From Sanyastnella coralliicola (GTDB lineage: Bacteria; Bacteroidota; Bacteroidia; Flavobacteriales_D; Sanyastnellaceae): a stretch of DNA of 64,000 nt. The stretch lies in the NCBI RefSeq assembly GCF_030845195.1, contig NZ_CP132543.1, forward strand, positions 1,691,501-1,755,500. The letters run 5' to 3'. Below are positions 43,122-51,914 of the stretch, piece by piece (position 1 is the stretch's first letter; every line of letters starts with the position of its first letter). A program made the position numbers and the translations under genes. Under the pieces are notes generated by a model. The model ran no database searches. It was not told the origin of the DNA and saw nothing but the letters and a program-made list of their open reading frames with translations.

Positions 43122-43642
43122 TGAAACATCAATTCGTCAATCTCCAACTCGAAGGGACCAGCTTTACCGTCGTACTTAATTATTCCGATTCGGATGATCT
43201 CTTCAATTCCATCTTTTCCCAACTTCTTCCCGGTCTTTCCTTGAATGGTGTATTCAACCAAATCTTTGAGATCTATGGTGAATTCCTGCCATTCCGAAGT
43301 CGGTTCGAAGGTGTATTTATAGGTAGGCAGCCACCACTCTTGATTCTTCTCTAAGACCAATGAGAATTGCCCACCATTACCACGAGCTTTGATCGTGACC
43401 GACTTCTTTCCTTTCAAGTCGTATTTGTTCCAAGGGCTTCTCAGACTAGCGAATCCGCCGTTGTTTTCGAGGCTAATGGTTCCAGCGAAATGGAGATGGT
43501 CTTTCTCGAGGTCAAAAGAACTGGATGACCTTCCTCCCATGACACCATCGTTGATGATATACCAGTCAGAACCCGCTTTGCCTTCCCCCATGTCTAACAT
43601 CAAGGGTTGAGCAAGTGCAAAAAGAATAAGGAGCGTAAACAT
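43118..43642 (-). CDS. CIA30 family protein
   Basis: 174 residues: short signal peptide (MFTLLILFALAQPLMLDMG) and one CIA30/CBM11-like jelly-roll with DWYIINDGVMGGRSSSSF, LHFAGTISLENNGGFASLRS, and EWQEFTIDLKDLVEYT. In eukaryotes the family was named for complex I assembly; bacterial members are exported jelly-rolls of unknown ligand. Coupled to msrB. Confidence 0.88.
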   Translation of the reverse strand: MFTLLILFALAQPLMLDMGEGKAGSDWYIINDGVMGGRSSSSFDLEKDHLHFAGTISLENNGGFASLRSPWNKYDLKGKKSVTIKARGNGGQFSLVLEKNQEWWLPTYKYTFEPTSEWQEFTIDLKDLVEYTIQGKTGKKLGKDGIEEIIRIGIIKYDGKAGPFELEIDELMFQ

Positions 43643-43709
43643 AATTCGTGCTTTGGCTTAATAACCCAAAGACGAATTCAATGTTTCTAGGAAAGGGGCG
43701 TGAACAAAT

Positions 43710-44039
43710 TCAATATTCGATATCTCCGTCCAAGACTTCAGAGGTGATAACAACACCTCTTCGTGTCCACATTCTCTTCAAGATGAAGTAGAAAGCGACT
43801 ACAACACCCGCTGCGAACACTACGGCAAGAGCAATAGAAGCAACGTGAAGATCATCAGGACCACCACTCGGCATGATTTCGAATTCTTCGAGAAGACCGA
43901 ATAATATTCCACCAACAAATGAACCGGCGTAATAGCTAACTACACCAAGGATTGCCCAAAGCCATTTGTTCTCGTTGAATTTGTCGGCAAGATTGTAGAA
44001 TGCGCGACCAATGAAGTAAATGAGTAATATCCCGATCAT
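43710..44039 (-). CDS. Small membrane protein of unknown function
   Basis: 109 residues with three hydrophobic helices (MIGILLIYFIGRAFYNLA, WLWAILGVVSYYAGSFVGGI, VASIALAVVFAAGVVVAFYF). No family is recognised. Small membrane proteins of this form are common in Bacteroidota genomes. It lies between pdxH and the CIA30 gene on the same strand. Confidence 0.75.
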   Translation of the reverse strand: MIGILLIYFIGRAFYNLADKFNENKWLWAILGVVSYYAGSFVGGILFGLLEEFEIMPSGGPDDLHVASIALAVVFAAGVVVAFYFILKRMWTRRGVVITSEVLDGDIEY

Positions 44040-44062
44040 GGGGACAAGATAGGCTTAATCAA

Positions 44063-44704
44063 TCAAGGCGCCAATCGCTCCTGATACCAAGCGCCATCTG
44101 CATCTACACGATATGAAAGACGGTCATGAAGTCTACCTGGTCTTCCTTGCCAGAATTCAAAGTATACTGGGAATACGCGGTATCCGCCCCAATGTGATGG
44201 ACGATCAACTTCTTTCCCTTCATACTTGTCTTCAATTTCTTTCATGCGACGCTCGAGCTCTTCTCGACTTTTAATCACCGTGCTTTGGTCGCTCACCCAC
44301 GCCCCTAACTGGCTCTCTCTCGGACGAGAAGCGAAATAGGCATCTGATACTTCAGCAGGCAACTTGCGCGCCTCTCCTTTCACTCGGATTTGTCGCTCAA
44401 GTCCTTTCCAGAAAAAGTTGATCGCCACCTTCGGGTCTTGACCAATCTCTTGTCCTTTTACGCTGTTGTAATTCGTGTAGAAAACCAAGCCCTCACGAGA
44501 GAACTCTCTCAACAAGACAATACGTTGATTCGGGAAACCATGATCACCAATAGTCGCCAAGTTCATGGCATTGTAGTCTTCCGGATCATTCGTTCTGGCC
44601 TCTTCCATCCATTTCTCGAATTGATCAAACGGATCTTCATGAGCCTCAGACTCCAACAAGATGTGCGTTGAATAGTCTTTACGTACAGAACCTAGGTCTT
44701 TCAT
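44063..44704 (-). CDS. pdxH: Pyridoxamine 5'-phosphate oxidase
   Basis: 213 residues from ATG 44704 (MKDLGSVRKDYSTH), full-length PdxH, which makes pyridoxal phosphate using FMN. Conserved elements: PFDQFEKWMEEA, AMNLATIGDHGFPNQRIVLL, FYTNYNSVKGQEI, NFFWKGLERQIRVKG, SRPRESQLGAWVSDQS and the C-terminal FWQGRPGRLHDRLSY. An upstream in-frame ATG would add 22 residues, unlike the family. Confidence 0.95.
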   Translation of the reverse strand: MKDLGSVRKDYSTHILLESEAHEDPFDQFEKWMEEARTNDPEDYNAMNLATIGDHGFPNQRIVLLREFSREGLVFYTNYNSVKGQEIGQDPKVAINFFWKGLERQIRVKGEARKLPAEVSDAYFASRPRESQLGAWVSDQSTVIKSREELERRMKEIEDKYEGKEVDRPSHWGGYRVFPVYFEFWQGRPGRLHDRLSYRVDADGAWYQERLAP

Positions 44705-44794
44705 GGGTTGAATTTTAATTGGAACAGCAGAAACATCTGGCTGTTCACTTAAGGGCAAGATAGCAAGCAAATCACGGTCAAAAAATGACCTCTA

Positions 44795-46168
44795 TCATCG
44801 TTTTTGTGCGACAACAAACAGGGCGCCTTCATCATCATTGTCGAGAATTTCCCCCGAGCGATGGACGTAACCAATGTGTTTTAAATCAATGACATCAAAA
44901 CCAATTTCTTCCAAGAAGGCTTTCAGGGAATCCTCTTCGCAGTAGTGCAAGAAGGCAACTTCTTCGCCACCTACTTTCTTGTAGAACACATCCCCTTTTT
45001 CATACCCAAATGAAGCTAGGTTGTGCTCTTCATAAGCCTTCACGGCATGTGGGCCCCATTCGTTTTTATCGTTGAGGTTAAACGCGTCGAAGAACAACAG
45101 TCCACCTGGCTTCAATGAAACCAAAGCCTTCTTCAGCGCCTGACGTCGTTCTTCTTCTGTTGGAATATGTCCATAGGCATATAAGAAGGTGATAGCGCAC
45201 AAAGACCCTTCTGGCAGTTCCATCTCTAACCAGTTTCCTGATTGAGCATTGACGCCTCTGTTTTGGGCTACGGCGCACATTTCCGGACTAAGATCCACTC
45301 CCATCAAGTCGTACGATGCTTCGCTTTCTTCGCGAATCTTCAATGCTCGACGACCTGTTCCACAAGCCAGGTCAAGCACCTTTTGAACTGAAGATTCACT
45401 CAGTTTATCTGCGATCAGGGCGTTAATACGTTCGGTGTACTTTCTGCGCGACTCGTGCTTAAGATCAAAACTGTCATATTCCAAGGCTTGTTCTTTATAG
45501 TAGCCACCAATAAGTTCAGCAATGACTTTGCTCGAAGGCTTTGGAATGATAGGATAAATGCGATGTGATCTTGTCTTCGGATTGTCTGCCAGCGATACAT
45601 ACTTAAAGGCATCTTCTTCGAAAGCATGGTAATTGTCTTTCGGATGCGCAAAACTTGCAGTTGGTGCCTTCTCATTCAAGGTGGCAACAGCGCCCTTATC
45701 TAGATCAAAAATGCGAAGTCTATCCAGTGTGTCTAATGCCGGGTAGTAGAAATGGAGTGTTACCAGGTACTCTTCCTCACTCGGGTTCACGATTTTGTGA
45801 ATGGTGTTGTCTGGTTCATTCAACACACCACCAGCTTGAGCACGAATGGTGCGCGATTCCAGCAGTTGATCTCCGGATTGAATGTATTCGATGTTATCTA
45901 CCGTTCCTTCGAGACAGAGCACATAGCCCCAGAATCCCTTGTGGTGGTGTACCGCACTTTCTACTCCTGGTGGCCAGTATAATAAGACACACTCAAAAGG
46001 CTCTAAGCAAAGAATGTTTCGTGCGTAGTCTTTTTTATCAGTAATCTCAGGGAGATACCCCTTGTAGTTCAACGAATCAACATCAATCGCGCGGACGAAT
46101 TTTCCGAGCCATTCGTAGTCAAAACCTTCCGGGGTGTTCTCCCGGATCGCTTGCAGTATTTTCTCCAT
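44795..46168 (-). CDS. Fusion of cysteine-dioxygenase-like cupin and SAM methyltransferase
   Basis: 457 residues from ATG 46168 (MEKILQAIREN). Residues ~1-165 are a cysteine-dioxygenase-like cupin: LYWPPGVESAVHHHKGFWGY with a histidine cluster near 74-76, the CLEGTVDN strand and NTIHKIVN with a third histidine near 124, a plausible iron site. Residues ~235-457 are a class I methyltransferase: VLDLACGTGRR at 264-274, GVDLSPEMC, and ITFLYAYGHIPTEE. The substrate is unknown; a small thiol or amino-thiol oxidised and methylated by one protein is a reasonable guess. Directly downstream of an AraC gene on the same strand. Confidence 0.82.
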   Translation of the reverse strand: MEKILQAIRENTPEGFDYEWLGKFVRAIDVDSLNYKGYLPEITDKKDYARNILCLEPFECVLLYWPPGVESAVHHHKGFWGYVLCLEGTVDNIEYIQSGDQLLESRTIRAQAGGVLNEPDNTIHKIVNPSEEEYLVTLHFYYPALDTLDRLRIFDLDKGAVATLNEKAPTASFAHPKDNYHAFEEDAFKYVSLADNPKTRSHRIYPIIPKPSSKVIAELIGGYYKEQALEYDSFDLKHESRRKYTERINALIADKLSESSVQKVLDLACGTGRRALKIREESEASYDLMGVDLSPEMCAVAQNRGVNAQSGNWLEMELPEGSLCAITFLYAYGHIPTEEERRQALKKALVSLKPGGLLFFDAFNLNDKNEWGPHAVKAYEEHNLASFGYEKGDVFYKKVGGEEVAFLHYCEEDSLKAFLEEIGFDVIDLKHIGYVHRSGEILDNDDEGALFVVAQKR

Positions 46169-46236
46169 CACAAATTCGGTTGCCGCAAGATAGAAATTCA
46201 CTTGTGGAACCAAGGCCTAGAAGGAAATGATTCGGA

Positions 46237-47118
46237 TCAGTTCTCCTGACGGAATTTCAACGGTGCCATTCCGGTGTGCTTACGGAAGTACTTGCGGAAG
46301 TTGGTAGGCTCATCAAAACCAAGCTCGCGTGAAATTTGTCCAACGCTGATCTGTCCTTCTACTACCAATCGTTTAGCTTCAGCAATGAGCGTTCGATCAA
46401 TGATCTCTTTGCTCGTGCAGCCAGCAAAACGCTTCGTCAAGTCGTTCAGATACTTGTACGAAATGCCCAACTCTTCGGCATAATCACTCGCATTGCGTGT
46501 TTCGCCCAAACGTTGTGGAATACGCGCTCTGAAACGAGTATAGTACGAGAAACCTACCTCTTCTTCATTCTGCGTGATACGCTCGTCGGTAATCAAACGA
46601 TCAGCATGAAGTAGAAGCAAATTCAATGAACTCTTGATGATACTTGCTCTCAGCTGATCATTGGCGTGATTGTATTCGCGAAGTACCATTTCAAAATACA
46701 TCACGATGTCACGGTAACGACGCGCATCTAGCATTGACGTTCTGACCTGATTGTCAAATAAACGACGAATCGCCATGGCTTCTCTTGGGTCTGCGTATTC
46801 CCACAAAAACTCAGGAGTGAAACGCAAAACGTATCCTCCGATCAGACGTGCTGGATCATATTGTTGAACCTGTTCTGGTGAAATAAACAGAACAGCCCCT
46901 GGATGCAGGGTATATTTCTGAAAATCGATGTGATGGCTTCCGGCTCCTTTGTCCACGTACATGACCGTGTAAGCTCCACTGCGGTGGCGTTTGAACACGT
47001 CATTTCCAAACTCATCATTCCCTTTACCAAGTGTATCCTCAATGCTGAAGATACTGAAGCCATCAATCCGGCGGGCATCTTTTCGGATGCCATTCACACC
47101 TTGGGTAAAGAATTGCAT
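46237..47118 (-). CDS. AraC family transcriptional regulator
   Basis: 293 residues: N-terminal cupin-like sensor (HHIDFQKYTLHPGAVLFISP, GYVLRFTPEFLWEY) and a C-terminal double helix-turn-helix (SDYAEELGISYKYLNDLTKR, then QISRELGFDEPTNFRKYFRK, ending MAPLKFRQ). Located immediately upstream of the cupin-methyltransferase fusion and in the same direction (46 bp apart), it may regulate that gene. Ligand unknown. Confidence 0.92.
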   Translation of the reverse strand: MQFFTQGVNGIRKDARRIDGFSIFSIEDTLGKGNDEFGNDVFKRHRSGAYTVMYVDKGAGSHHIDFQKYTLHPGAVLFISPEQVQQYDPARLIGGYVLRFTPEFLWEYADPREAMAIRRLFDNQVRTSMLDARRYRDIVMYFEMVLREYNHANDQLRASIIKSSLNLLLLHADRLITDERITQNEEEVGFSYYTRFRARIPQRLGETRNASDYAEELGISYKYLNDLTKRFAGCTSKEIIDRTLIAEAKRLVVEGQISVGQISRELGFDEPTNFRKYFRKHTGMAPLKFRQEN

Positions 47119-47237
47119 GTTGGTTAAAGGTTAGGGAGGGCAATATAGGATAACGTTCAGGTAAGAACCAAATCTAAAGGGTACATCTCTAAGGAAACTC
47201 GACAGTCGGTCAAATTCACTAGACCATTGGTCAAAAA

Positions 47238-48134
47238 TCAGGATGGCTTGACCACCGAAATTTTCAAGGCCGCACCTAAGCCCGTGATATTCAGTCCGGT
47301 ATTCACCAAAACCTTCGCAAGGCGCCAGTGCCACTGGGTTTCAGTCTTTTCCCTCATCTGCTCATTGGGCGTCTCCTCTCCTCTTAAGGCAGTGGAATTG
47401 AGATCTTTACTACGCGCTATGCGCGTCAAATTAATACCGGTTGTTTCCGTTTTGACAACACGAAAACCAGCATCTTTCATTACGCGCTTTAAGGTCTTTG
47501 GTGTGAAGTAGGCCAAATGTTCAGGAAAGTGAATGACGTCGTATTCAGCTTTGAGTTTGTAACGGTGAAGCGCATTGAAATTCGGAGTAGTACAATAGTG
47601 CATCCCTCCTTTTCGCAGCAGTTCATAAATCACCTTGACATCATGCGTTGGGTGATAAATGTGTTCGATCACCTCAAAGCTGGTGATCACATCGAAATGC
47701 TCCTCCGGGAATATCCTTGCCGATAGATTCCCTTGGAGCATTTGAATGCCCTTCTTTTCACAGATTTCTACAGCTTTCGACGAGAACTCCGTTCCGTATA
47801 CCTCCCATCCTCTTTCCTTGGCTACTGACAAGAATTCACCAATCCCACATCCTACATCTAGCAGACGATTGGTTTTCCGATATTTCTCAAATCGGTCAAG
47901 AAGCTCATGATAACGCTGAATCGTAATCGGTGAAATCCATCGGTCTTCATGGTAGGAGTATCGAGAATAATGGTCATCCAGCTGCTCCTCTGTAGGAATG
48001 CGATGCATGAACACCATCGAACAGTTTCCACACCGTACCATCTGATGCTTTATATAAGCCTTCATCGGTCGAAGCTTATCAGAACCACAAACAATGCAGT
48101 GCTGATGGTAAGCGGGGAAACGTTCAGCTGACAT
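47238..48134 (-). CDS. SAM methyltransferase with N-terminal zinc ribbon
   Basis: 298 residues from ATG 48134. The N-terminus holds a four-cysteine ribbon (CIVCGSDK, VRCGNCSMVF), as in the Methyltransf_12/13 proteins of glycan and natural-product clusters. The SAM domain has RLLDVGCGIGEFLSVAKE and FDVITSFEVIEH, then an HFPEHLAYFTP segment. Such C-methyltransferase-like enzymes often modify sugars, but no sugar-biosynthesis genes adjoin. On the minus strand TATCTTTC, one base from consensus, lies 4 bases before the ATG, making 48134 better than a TTG at 48149. Confidence 0.87.
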   Translation of the reverse strand: MSAERFPAYHQHCIVCGSDKLRPMKAYIKHQMVRCGNCSMVFMHRIPTEEQLDDHYSRYSYHEDRWISPITIQRYHELLDRFEKYRKTNRLLDVGCGIGEFLSVAKERGWEVYGTEFSSKAVEICEKKGIQMLQGNLSARIFPEEHFDVITSFEVIEHIYHPTHDVKVIYELLRKGGMHYCTTPNFNALHRYKLKAEYDVIHFPEHLAYFTPKTLKRVMKDAGFRVVKTETTGINLTRIARSKDLNSTALRGEETPNEQMREKTETQWHWRLAKVLVNTGLNITGLGAALKISVVKPS

Positions 48135-48186
48135 GCCCGAAAGATACAATTACCACTAGCGTATCATGCCCAAAAGTGAATTCCTT

Positions 48187-48194
48187 TACATTTG
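48187..48194 (+). promoter_or_regulatory. -7 promoter element (TACATTTG)
   Basis: Exact TAnnTTTG match ending 6 bases before the ATG at 48201; another near-leaderless start. Confidence 0.6.
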
Positions 48195-48200
48195 GTGTCT

Positions 48201-49103
48201 ATGCTATTCAGTCCTTACCCATTCCGCGCTAGCGATAACCACCAGCTACATGTCTATAAATCAGACGTACCCAACGCAAAGATGAATTTGCTCATCGTGC
48301 ATGGTATGGCTGAACATGGTGCGCGCTATGAACGTTTCGCGAAAGCAGCAGCGGAAAAAGGCATTCAAATCATTGTTCCAGACTTGCGTGGTCATGGACG
48401 TACTAGTGAGCTAAACGGACAACGTGGTGTCTTCGGTGAAGGCGGTTGGAAACGCGTGGGTGAAGATGTCGGTGAATTGGCCACTCAAATCACAAACGAA
48501 ACGAATCTTCCACTTTATGTTCTCGGACATAGCATGGGTTCGATGGTTGCGTTAACGACCATTGAACGCGGGTTGATTCAACCTAAAGGTGCCATATTGA
48601 GTGCTTTGCCCCCACATCCGGGAGCGTTGGTTTATGCCGGTAAGGTGCTATCGAAAATTGTGAGTGTTTTTAAAGACAAGAACAAGCCGAATCACTTCAT
48701 GGATAAGCTGACATTTGGTGAGTTTAATAAAGGTATCGCTAACGCGGAAACGAGCTTCGATTGGCTTTCTAGAGATCAACAAGAAGTGAAGAAATACATC
48801 GATGATCCTGATTGTGGAGAGGTGTTTAGTACAGGCTTCTTCGGCCAGCTAGCTGATTTGACCGACTTTGCACACAAGAATCTGTCGAAGGTTGATAAGA
48901 CCTTACCTATCCTATATATCGCGGGTAATGCTGACCCTGTCGTTGAAAAAGAGAAAGGCACGGAAAAGGTGATTGATGCGTTTCAGAAACATAGCTCTGC
49001 TTTCACTGCGCAGATCTTTCATGAAGCACGCCATGAACTCTTGAATGAAACGAATCGTGATCAGGTGACTGCTTTTGTACTTGATTGGATTGAACAACAT
49101 TAA
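48201..49103 (+). CDS. Alpha/beta hydrolase, monoacylglycerol-lipase-like
   Basis: 300 residues with LIVHGMAEHGARYERFAKAA, PDLRGHGRTSEL, the nucleophile elbow LGHSMGSMVAL (Ser near 112), an Asp in IAGNADPVV and a His in HEARHELLNE. This is the serine aminopeptidase/monoacylglycerol-lipase group (Hydrolase_4). No signal peptide. The dispersed motif occurs twice (48222 exact, 48736 one mismatch). The next gene starts 4 bp later, so both are one operon. Confidence 0.93.
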   Translation: MLFSPYPFRASDNHQLHVYKSDVPNAKMNLLIVHGMAEHGARYERFAKAAAEKGIQIIVPDLRGHGRTSELNGQRGVFGEGGWKRVGEDVGELATQITNETNLPLYVLGHSMGSMVALTTIERGLIQPKGAILSALPPHPGALVYAGKVLSKIVSVFKDKNKPNHFMDKLTFGEFNKGIANAETSFDWLSRDQQEVKKYIDDPDCGEVFSTGFFGQLADLTDFAHKNLSKVDKTLPILYIAGNADPVVEKEKGTEKVIDAFQKHSSAFTAQIFHEARHELLNETNRDQVTAFVLDWIEQH

Positions 49104-49106
49104 TCG

Positions 49107-50144
49107 ATGAAGAAAGTCATTCGCATAGTACTTATCCTGGGGCTCATTTTCGGGCTGTATGTTGCAGGTGTTCTGATTTATGGAACGGTGACTGACTTTC
49201 AGCCAGAGGAACTCATCGATATCAGCATCGAAGGCAATCCGTCTACCTCTCCTGACAGTACCTTCACTTTTGTGACCTGGAATATTGGATTCACTGCCCT
49301 GGGTGAAGAGACTGATTTCTTCTACGATGGCGGCACCACGGTGATTCAAACAGAAGAAATTGTTAAGAAGAACCGTGAGGGCATGGCAGAGATCATCGCT
49401 GAACTCGATGCCGATGTATACCTCTTTCAAGAAGTTGATAGCGTAGCTAAACGAAGCCACCGCGTGAATCACGTCGATTTCTTTGCAGAAGCTATTCCCA
49501 ACCATTCTCATGCATTCGCGGTGAACTATCAGGTAGATTTTGTGCCCGTGCCGCTGTACAAGCCAATGGGAAAAGTCATTTCTGGACTAGCGAATTACTC
49601 GCGTTTCCCATCAACCAATGCGGAACGCCATGCCTACCCTACGCAGTTCAGCTGGCCAACCAGTATCTTCTTCTTAGATCGTTGTTTTCTTTCGCAGCGC
49701 ATTCCCTTAGACAATGGAAAAGAGCTCATTGCCATTAACACCCATTGTTCTGCCTATGATACTTCAGGCACCTTGGTTGCTGAAGAGATTAAGCTTTTAA
49801 TGGATTTCGCTAGCGCGGAATTCGACAAGGGTAATTACGTAGTGATTGGTGGAGACTGGAATCAATGTCCACCCAACTATACTCCCAAGAACCCAGATCC
49901 CGCCTCATACGGCGAGTTTATCTTGGAAGAAGATCAGCTTCCGGAGGGATTTTCATGGGTTGCAGATCCCACGATTCCAACCAATCGTAAGCTAGAGACC
50001 GTATACACCGACAGTAGTTATACGTCAGTAATCGATCATTTTGTGGTTTCTTCTAATGTGCAGGTAGAAAGGGTTCAGGTTGTAGATCACGACTTTGCGT
50101 TCTCAGATCACCAGCCGGTTACTCTCGAATTTCGTTTGAAGTAG
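49107..50144 (+). CDS. Endonuclease/exonuclease/phosphatase family protein
   Basis: 345 residues: an N-terminal membrane anchor (IRIVLILGLIFGLYVAGVLI) and an EEP domain with FVTWNIGF, DVYLFQEVDS, NTHCSAYDT, IGGDWNQCP and the catalytic SDHQPV at the end. These are metal-dependent phosphodiesterases or phosphatases; the anchor puts this one outside the inner membrane. Exact dispersed motif at 49807. Its 3' end overlaps the convergent gene by 26 bp. Confidence 0.9.
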   Translation: MKKVIRIVLILGLIFGLYVAGVLIYGTVTDFQPEELIDISIEGNPSTSPDSTFTFVTWNIGFTALGEETDFFYDGGTTVIQTEEIVKKNREGMAEIIAELDADVYLFQEVDSVAKRSHRVNHVDFFAEAIPNHSHAFAVNYQVDFVPVPLYKPMGKVISGLANYSRFPSTNAERHAYPTQFSWPTSIFFLDRCFLSQRIPLDNGKELIAINTHCSAYDTSGTLVAEEIKLLMDFASAEFDKGNYVVIGGDWNQCPPNYTPKNPDPASYGEFILEEDQLPEGFSWVADPTIPTNRKLETVYTDSSYTSVIDHFVVSSNVQVERVQVVDHDFAFSDHQPVTLEFRLK

Positions 50145-50526
50145 TGCTTGGTGACCAATCACGAATGATTCGAATCTTCAAGTAATCAGGTAGCATCGGT
50201 GAAGCCATCATCTTTGCGCTGATAAAATCGCGCGCTCCTTCAATCACATAGCGTTGGTTAGCTCTGAAGTCTTCCTCTCCACAAACCACGATGTCTGCTT
50301 TCGGGTACTTCGCTACTAACTTCGGCATGGTCAGCCCTCGTGGCTTTAAACTTCCTTCCAATAAGATCAGCTGATCAAGCAACATCAACACATCGTCTTC
50401 TCCACCCTTCAGCTCTTTCGGCCGCATGAGATGGATGACGCTGTTCGGCGATGCCGCCTTCACCTGCTGAGAAAGAAAGCTCTTCAACTGGGCATGCTCA
50501 CTCACTATGTAAACTTCTGAGTACAC
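50119..50526 (-). CDS. Receiver-like small protein of unknown function
   Basis: 135 residues with alternating strand/helix pattern (EVYIVSEHAQLKSFLSQQV, VLMLLDQLILLEGSL, ADIVVCGEEDFRANQRYVIE) resembling a response-regulator receiver fold, but without clear phospho-acceptor residues. GTG start. No family recognised. Confidence 0.6.
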   Translation of the reverse strand: MYSEVYIVSEHAQLKSFLSQQVKAASPNSVIHLMRPKELKGGEDDVLMLLDQLILLEGSLKPRGLTMPKLVAKYPKADIVVCGEEDFRANQRYVIEGARDFISAKMMASPMLPDYLKIRIIRDWSPSTTSNEIRE

Positions 50527-50703
50527 AACGTTTTCGGTTTGTCCAAGATGCGTTCCAAGCTAACTAAATAAATCTAACGCATTGTATTTCAGTTTTCTAC
50601 ACTTAACCACCCTTTATCCACAGTTCCATTTCAGCACAGTCCCTTCCCAAAATTGGAACAATTCTTTTGTAAGACATGACATGTATCAGTTGTAAGTAAA
50701 ATC

Positions 50704-50715
50704 CCACAATTGTGG
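50704..50715. promoter_or_regulatory. 12-bp palindrome upstream of the DUF4856 operon
   Basis: CCACAATTGTGG is a perfect palindrome about 40 bp upstream of a promoter-like GACATTTG (50741-50748). It could be an activator site; nothing else is known. The rest of 50527-50753 has no recognised feature. Confidence 0.35.
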
Positions 50716-50753
50716 TATAGGACGAAGGCAAGTCACGACCGACATTTGCGGTG

Positions 50754-50776
50754 TTATTTAAAATTAGTCTAAATAA
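50754..50776 (+). promoter_or_regulatory. Fur-box-like inverted repeat at the start of the operon
   Basis: Two 11-bp arms, TTATTTAAAAT and AGTCTAAATAA, around one central base match as an inverted repeat at 9 of 11 positions, with perfect TTATTTA/TAAATAA ends. It ends 1 bp before the ATG at 50778 and lies just after a promoter-like GACATTTG, where a bound repressor would block transcription. The A/T-rich, ATTTA-GA-type symmetry resembles Bacteroidota Fur boxes as I recall them. The gene content downstream fits metal control. Confidence 0.55.
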
Positions 50777-50777
50777 A

Positions 50778-51914
50778 ATGAAGCGACTTATTCTACCCGT
50801 GTTGTTGATCCTACTCGCCGTAGGTTGTAAAGAAGATAAGGATGAGTTGGTGATTAACCCACCAGCAGATAATACTGCCCTTTGCGAAGAGGGAGATTAC
50901 TGTTTCGAACGTAACGGAAATGCCACTGTGAACTACAGTGGTCAAATAGCGCGTTTGAACCAGCTAGAGGAAATGACTACTTACATGAAAACAGCAAATA
51001 CCAGCGGAACTGCCGTTGACGCTGCCGTATTGCTCGACATGTTTAATAATGGAGACGGAAACGGATCTACACACTTCTCTGCTGACGCTGCAGTAGCAGG
51101 TAAGCAACTGGAAAACAAGTGTTTCCTAGGTACACTTGCTGATTACCAAGGATGGATGCAAGACCTAGCAACCGCATCTACAAGCACCACTGCTGGTTCA
51201 AATGGAACGGCGGGAGTTGTTGTCAGCACAACGAACCCTTCTAAGCAGTACCTACTCGACGAGAACGGTGTGGAGCACATCCAATTGATTGAAAAAGGTT
51301 TGATGGGCGACGTATTCTACTACCAAGCGATGGAAACATACATCAACGGTGTAGAAGACGGATCTTTCGATAATGCTGGTCCGGTTGACGAAGCAGCTGG
51401 CAAGTACTACACAGAAGCTGAGCACAAGTTTGACGAGGCCTTCGGTTACTTCGGTATCCCAACTGACTTCCCTACAGATTACACTAGCGGACGATTCCAC
51501 GGAAAGTACTGTAACAGTCGCGACGGAGCCCTTGGTACGAACTCCATCTTTGAAGACTTCATCGCAGCACGTACCGCCATCACTGCAGGAACTGACGTGA
51601 TGCCAAGCACTGACGAAATCCGAATCAAATGGCACAAGGTATGCGCCGGAACAGCCATCCACTACTGCATTGGAGCGAAAGAAGACATCGATGATCCAGC
51701 ACTCAAGTGTCACCAGCTTTCGGAAGCCTACGCGTTCATTGGGAACCTCCTTCACAACCGCACTGATCTAGCATTGACACCAACAGAAGTTGATGAAGCT
51801 CGCGCGCTACTTGGAACAAACTGGTACGAGACAACAGCTGATGATATCGACGCCTGCATCGCATACTTGATTGATCGAACGGAGATTGAACTTACAGACC
51901 TTCCGAATCTTTGA
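50778..51914 (+). CDS. DUF4856 lipoprotein
   Basis: 378 residues with a lipoprotein signal peptide (MKRLILPVLLILLAVGCKED) and a mainly helical DUF4856 domain. It shows YSGQIARLNQLEEMTTYMKT, FLGTLADYQGWMQD, the YYTEAEHKFDEAFGYFG block, AFIAARTAITAG-like FIAARTAIT and KCHQLSEAYAFIGNL. The EHKFDEAFGYF element with neighbouring His/Glu/Asp suggests a metal site, as in imelysin-like proteins. Outer-membrane lipoproteins of this family sit beside imelysin genes in Bacteroidota. Start at 50778 fits the signal peptide and places the operator directly upstream. Confidence 0.85.
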   Translation: MKRLILPVLLILLAVGCKEDKDELVINPPADNTALCEEGDYCFERNGNATVNYSGQIARLNQLEEMTTYMKTANTSGTAVDAAVLLDMFNNGDGNGSTHFSADAAVAGKQLENKCFLGTLADYQGWMQDLATASTSTTAGSNGTAGVVVSTTNPSKQYLLDENGVEHIQLIEKGLMGDVFYYQAMETYINGVEDGSFDNAGPVDEAAGKYYTEAEHKFDEAFGYFGIPTDFPTDYTSGRFHGKYCNSRDGALGTNSIFEDFIAARTAITAGTDVMPSTDEIRIKWHKVCAGTAIHYCIGAKEDIDDPALKCHQLSEAYAFIGNLLHNRTDLALTPTEVDEARALLGTNWYETTADDIDACIAYLIDRTEIELTDLPNL

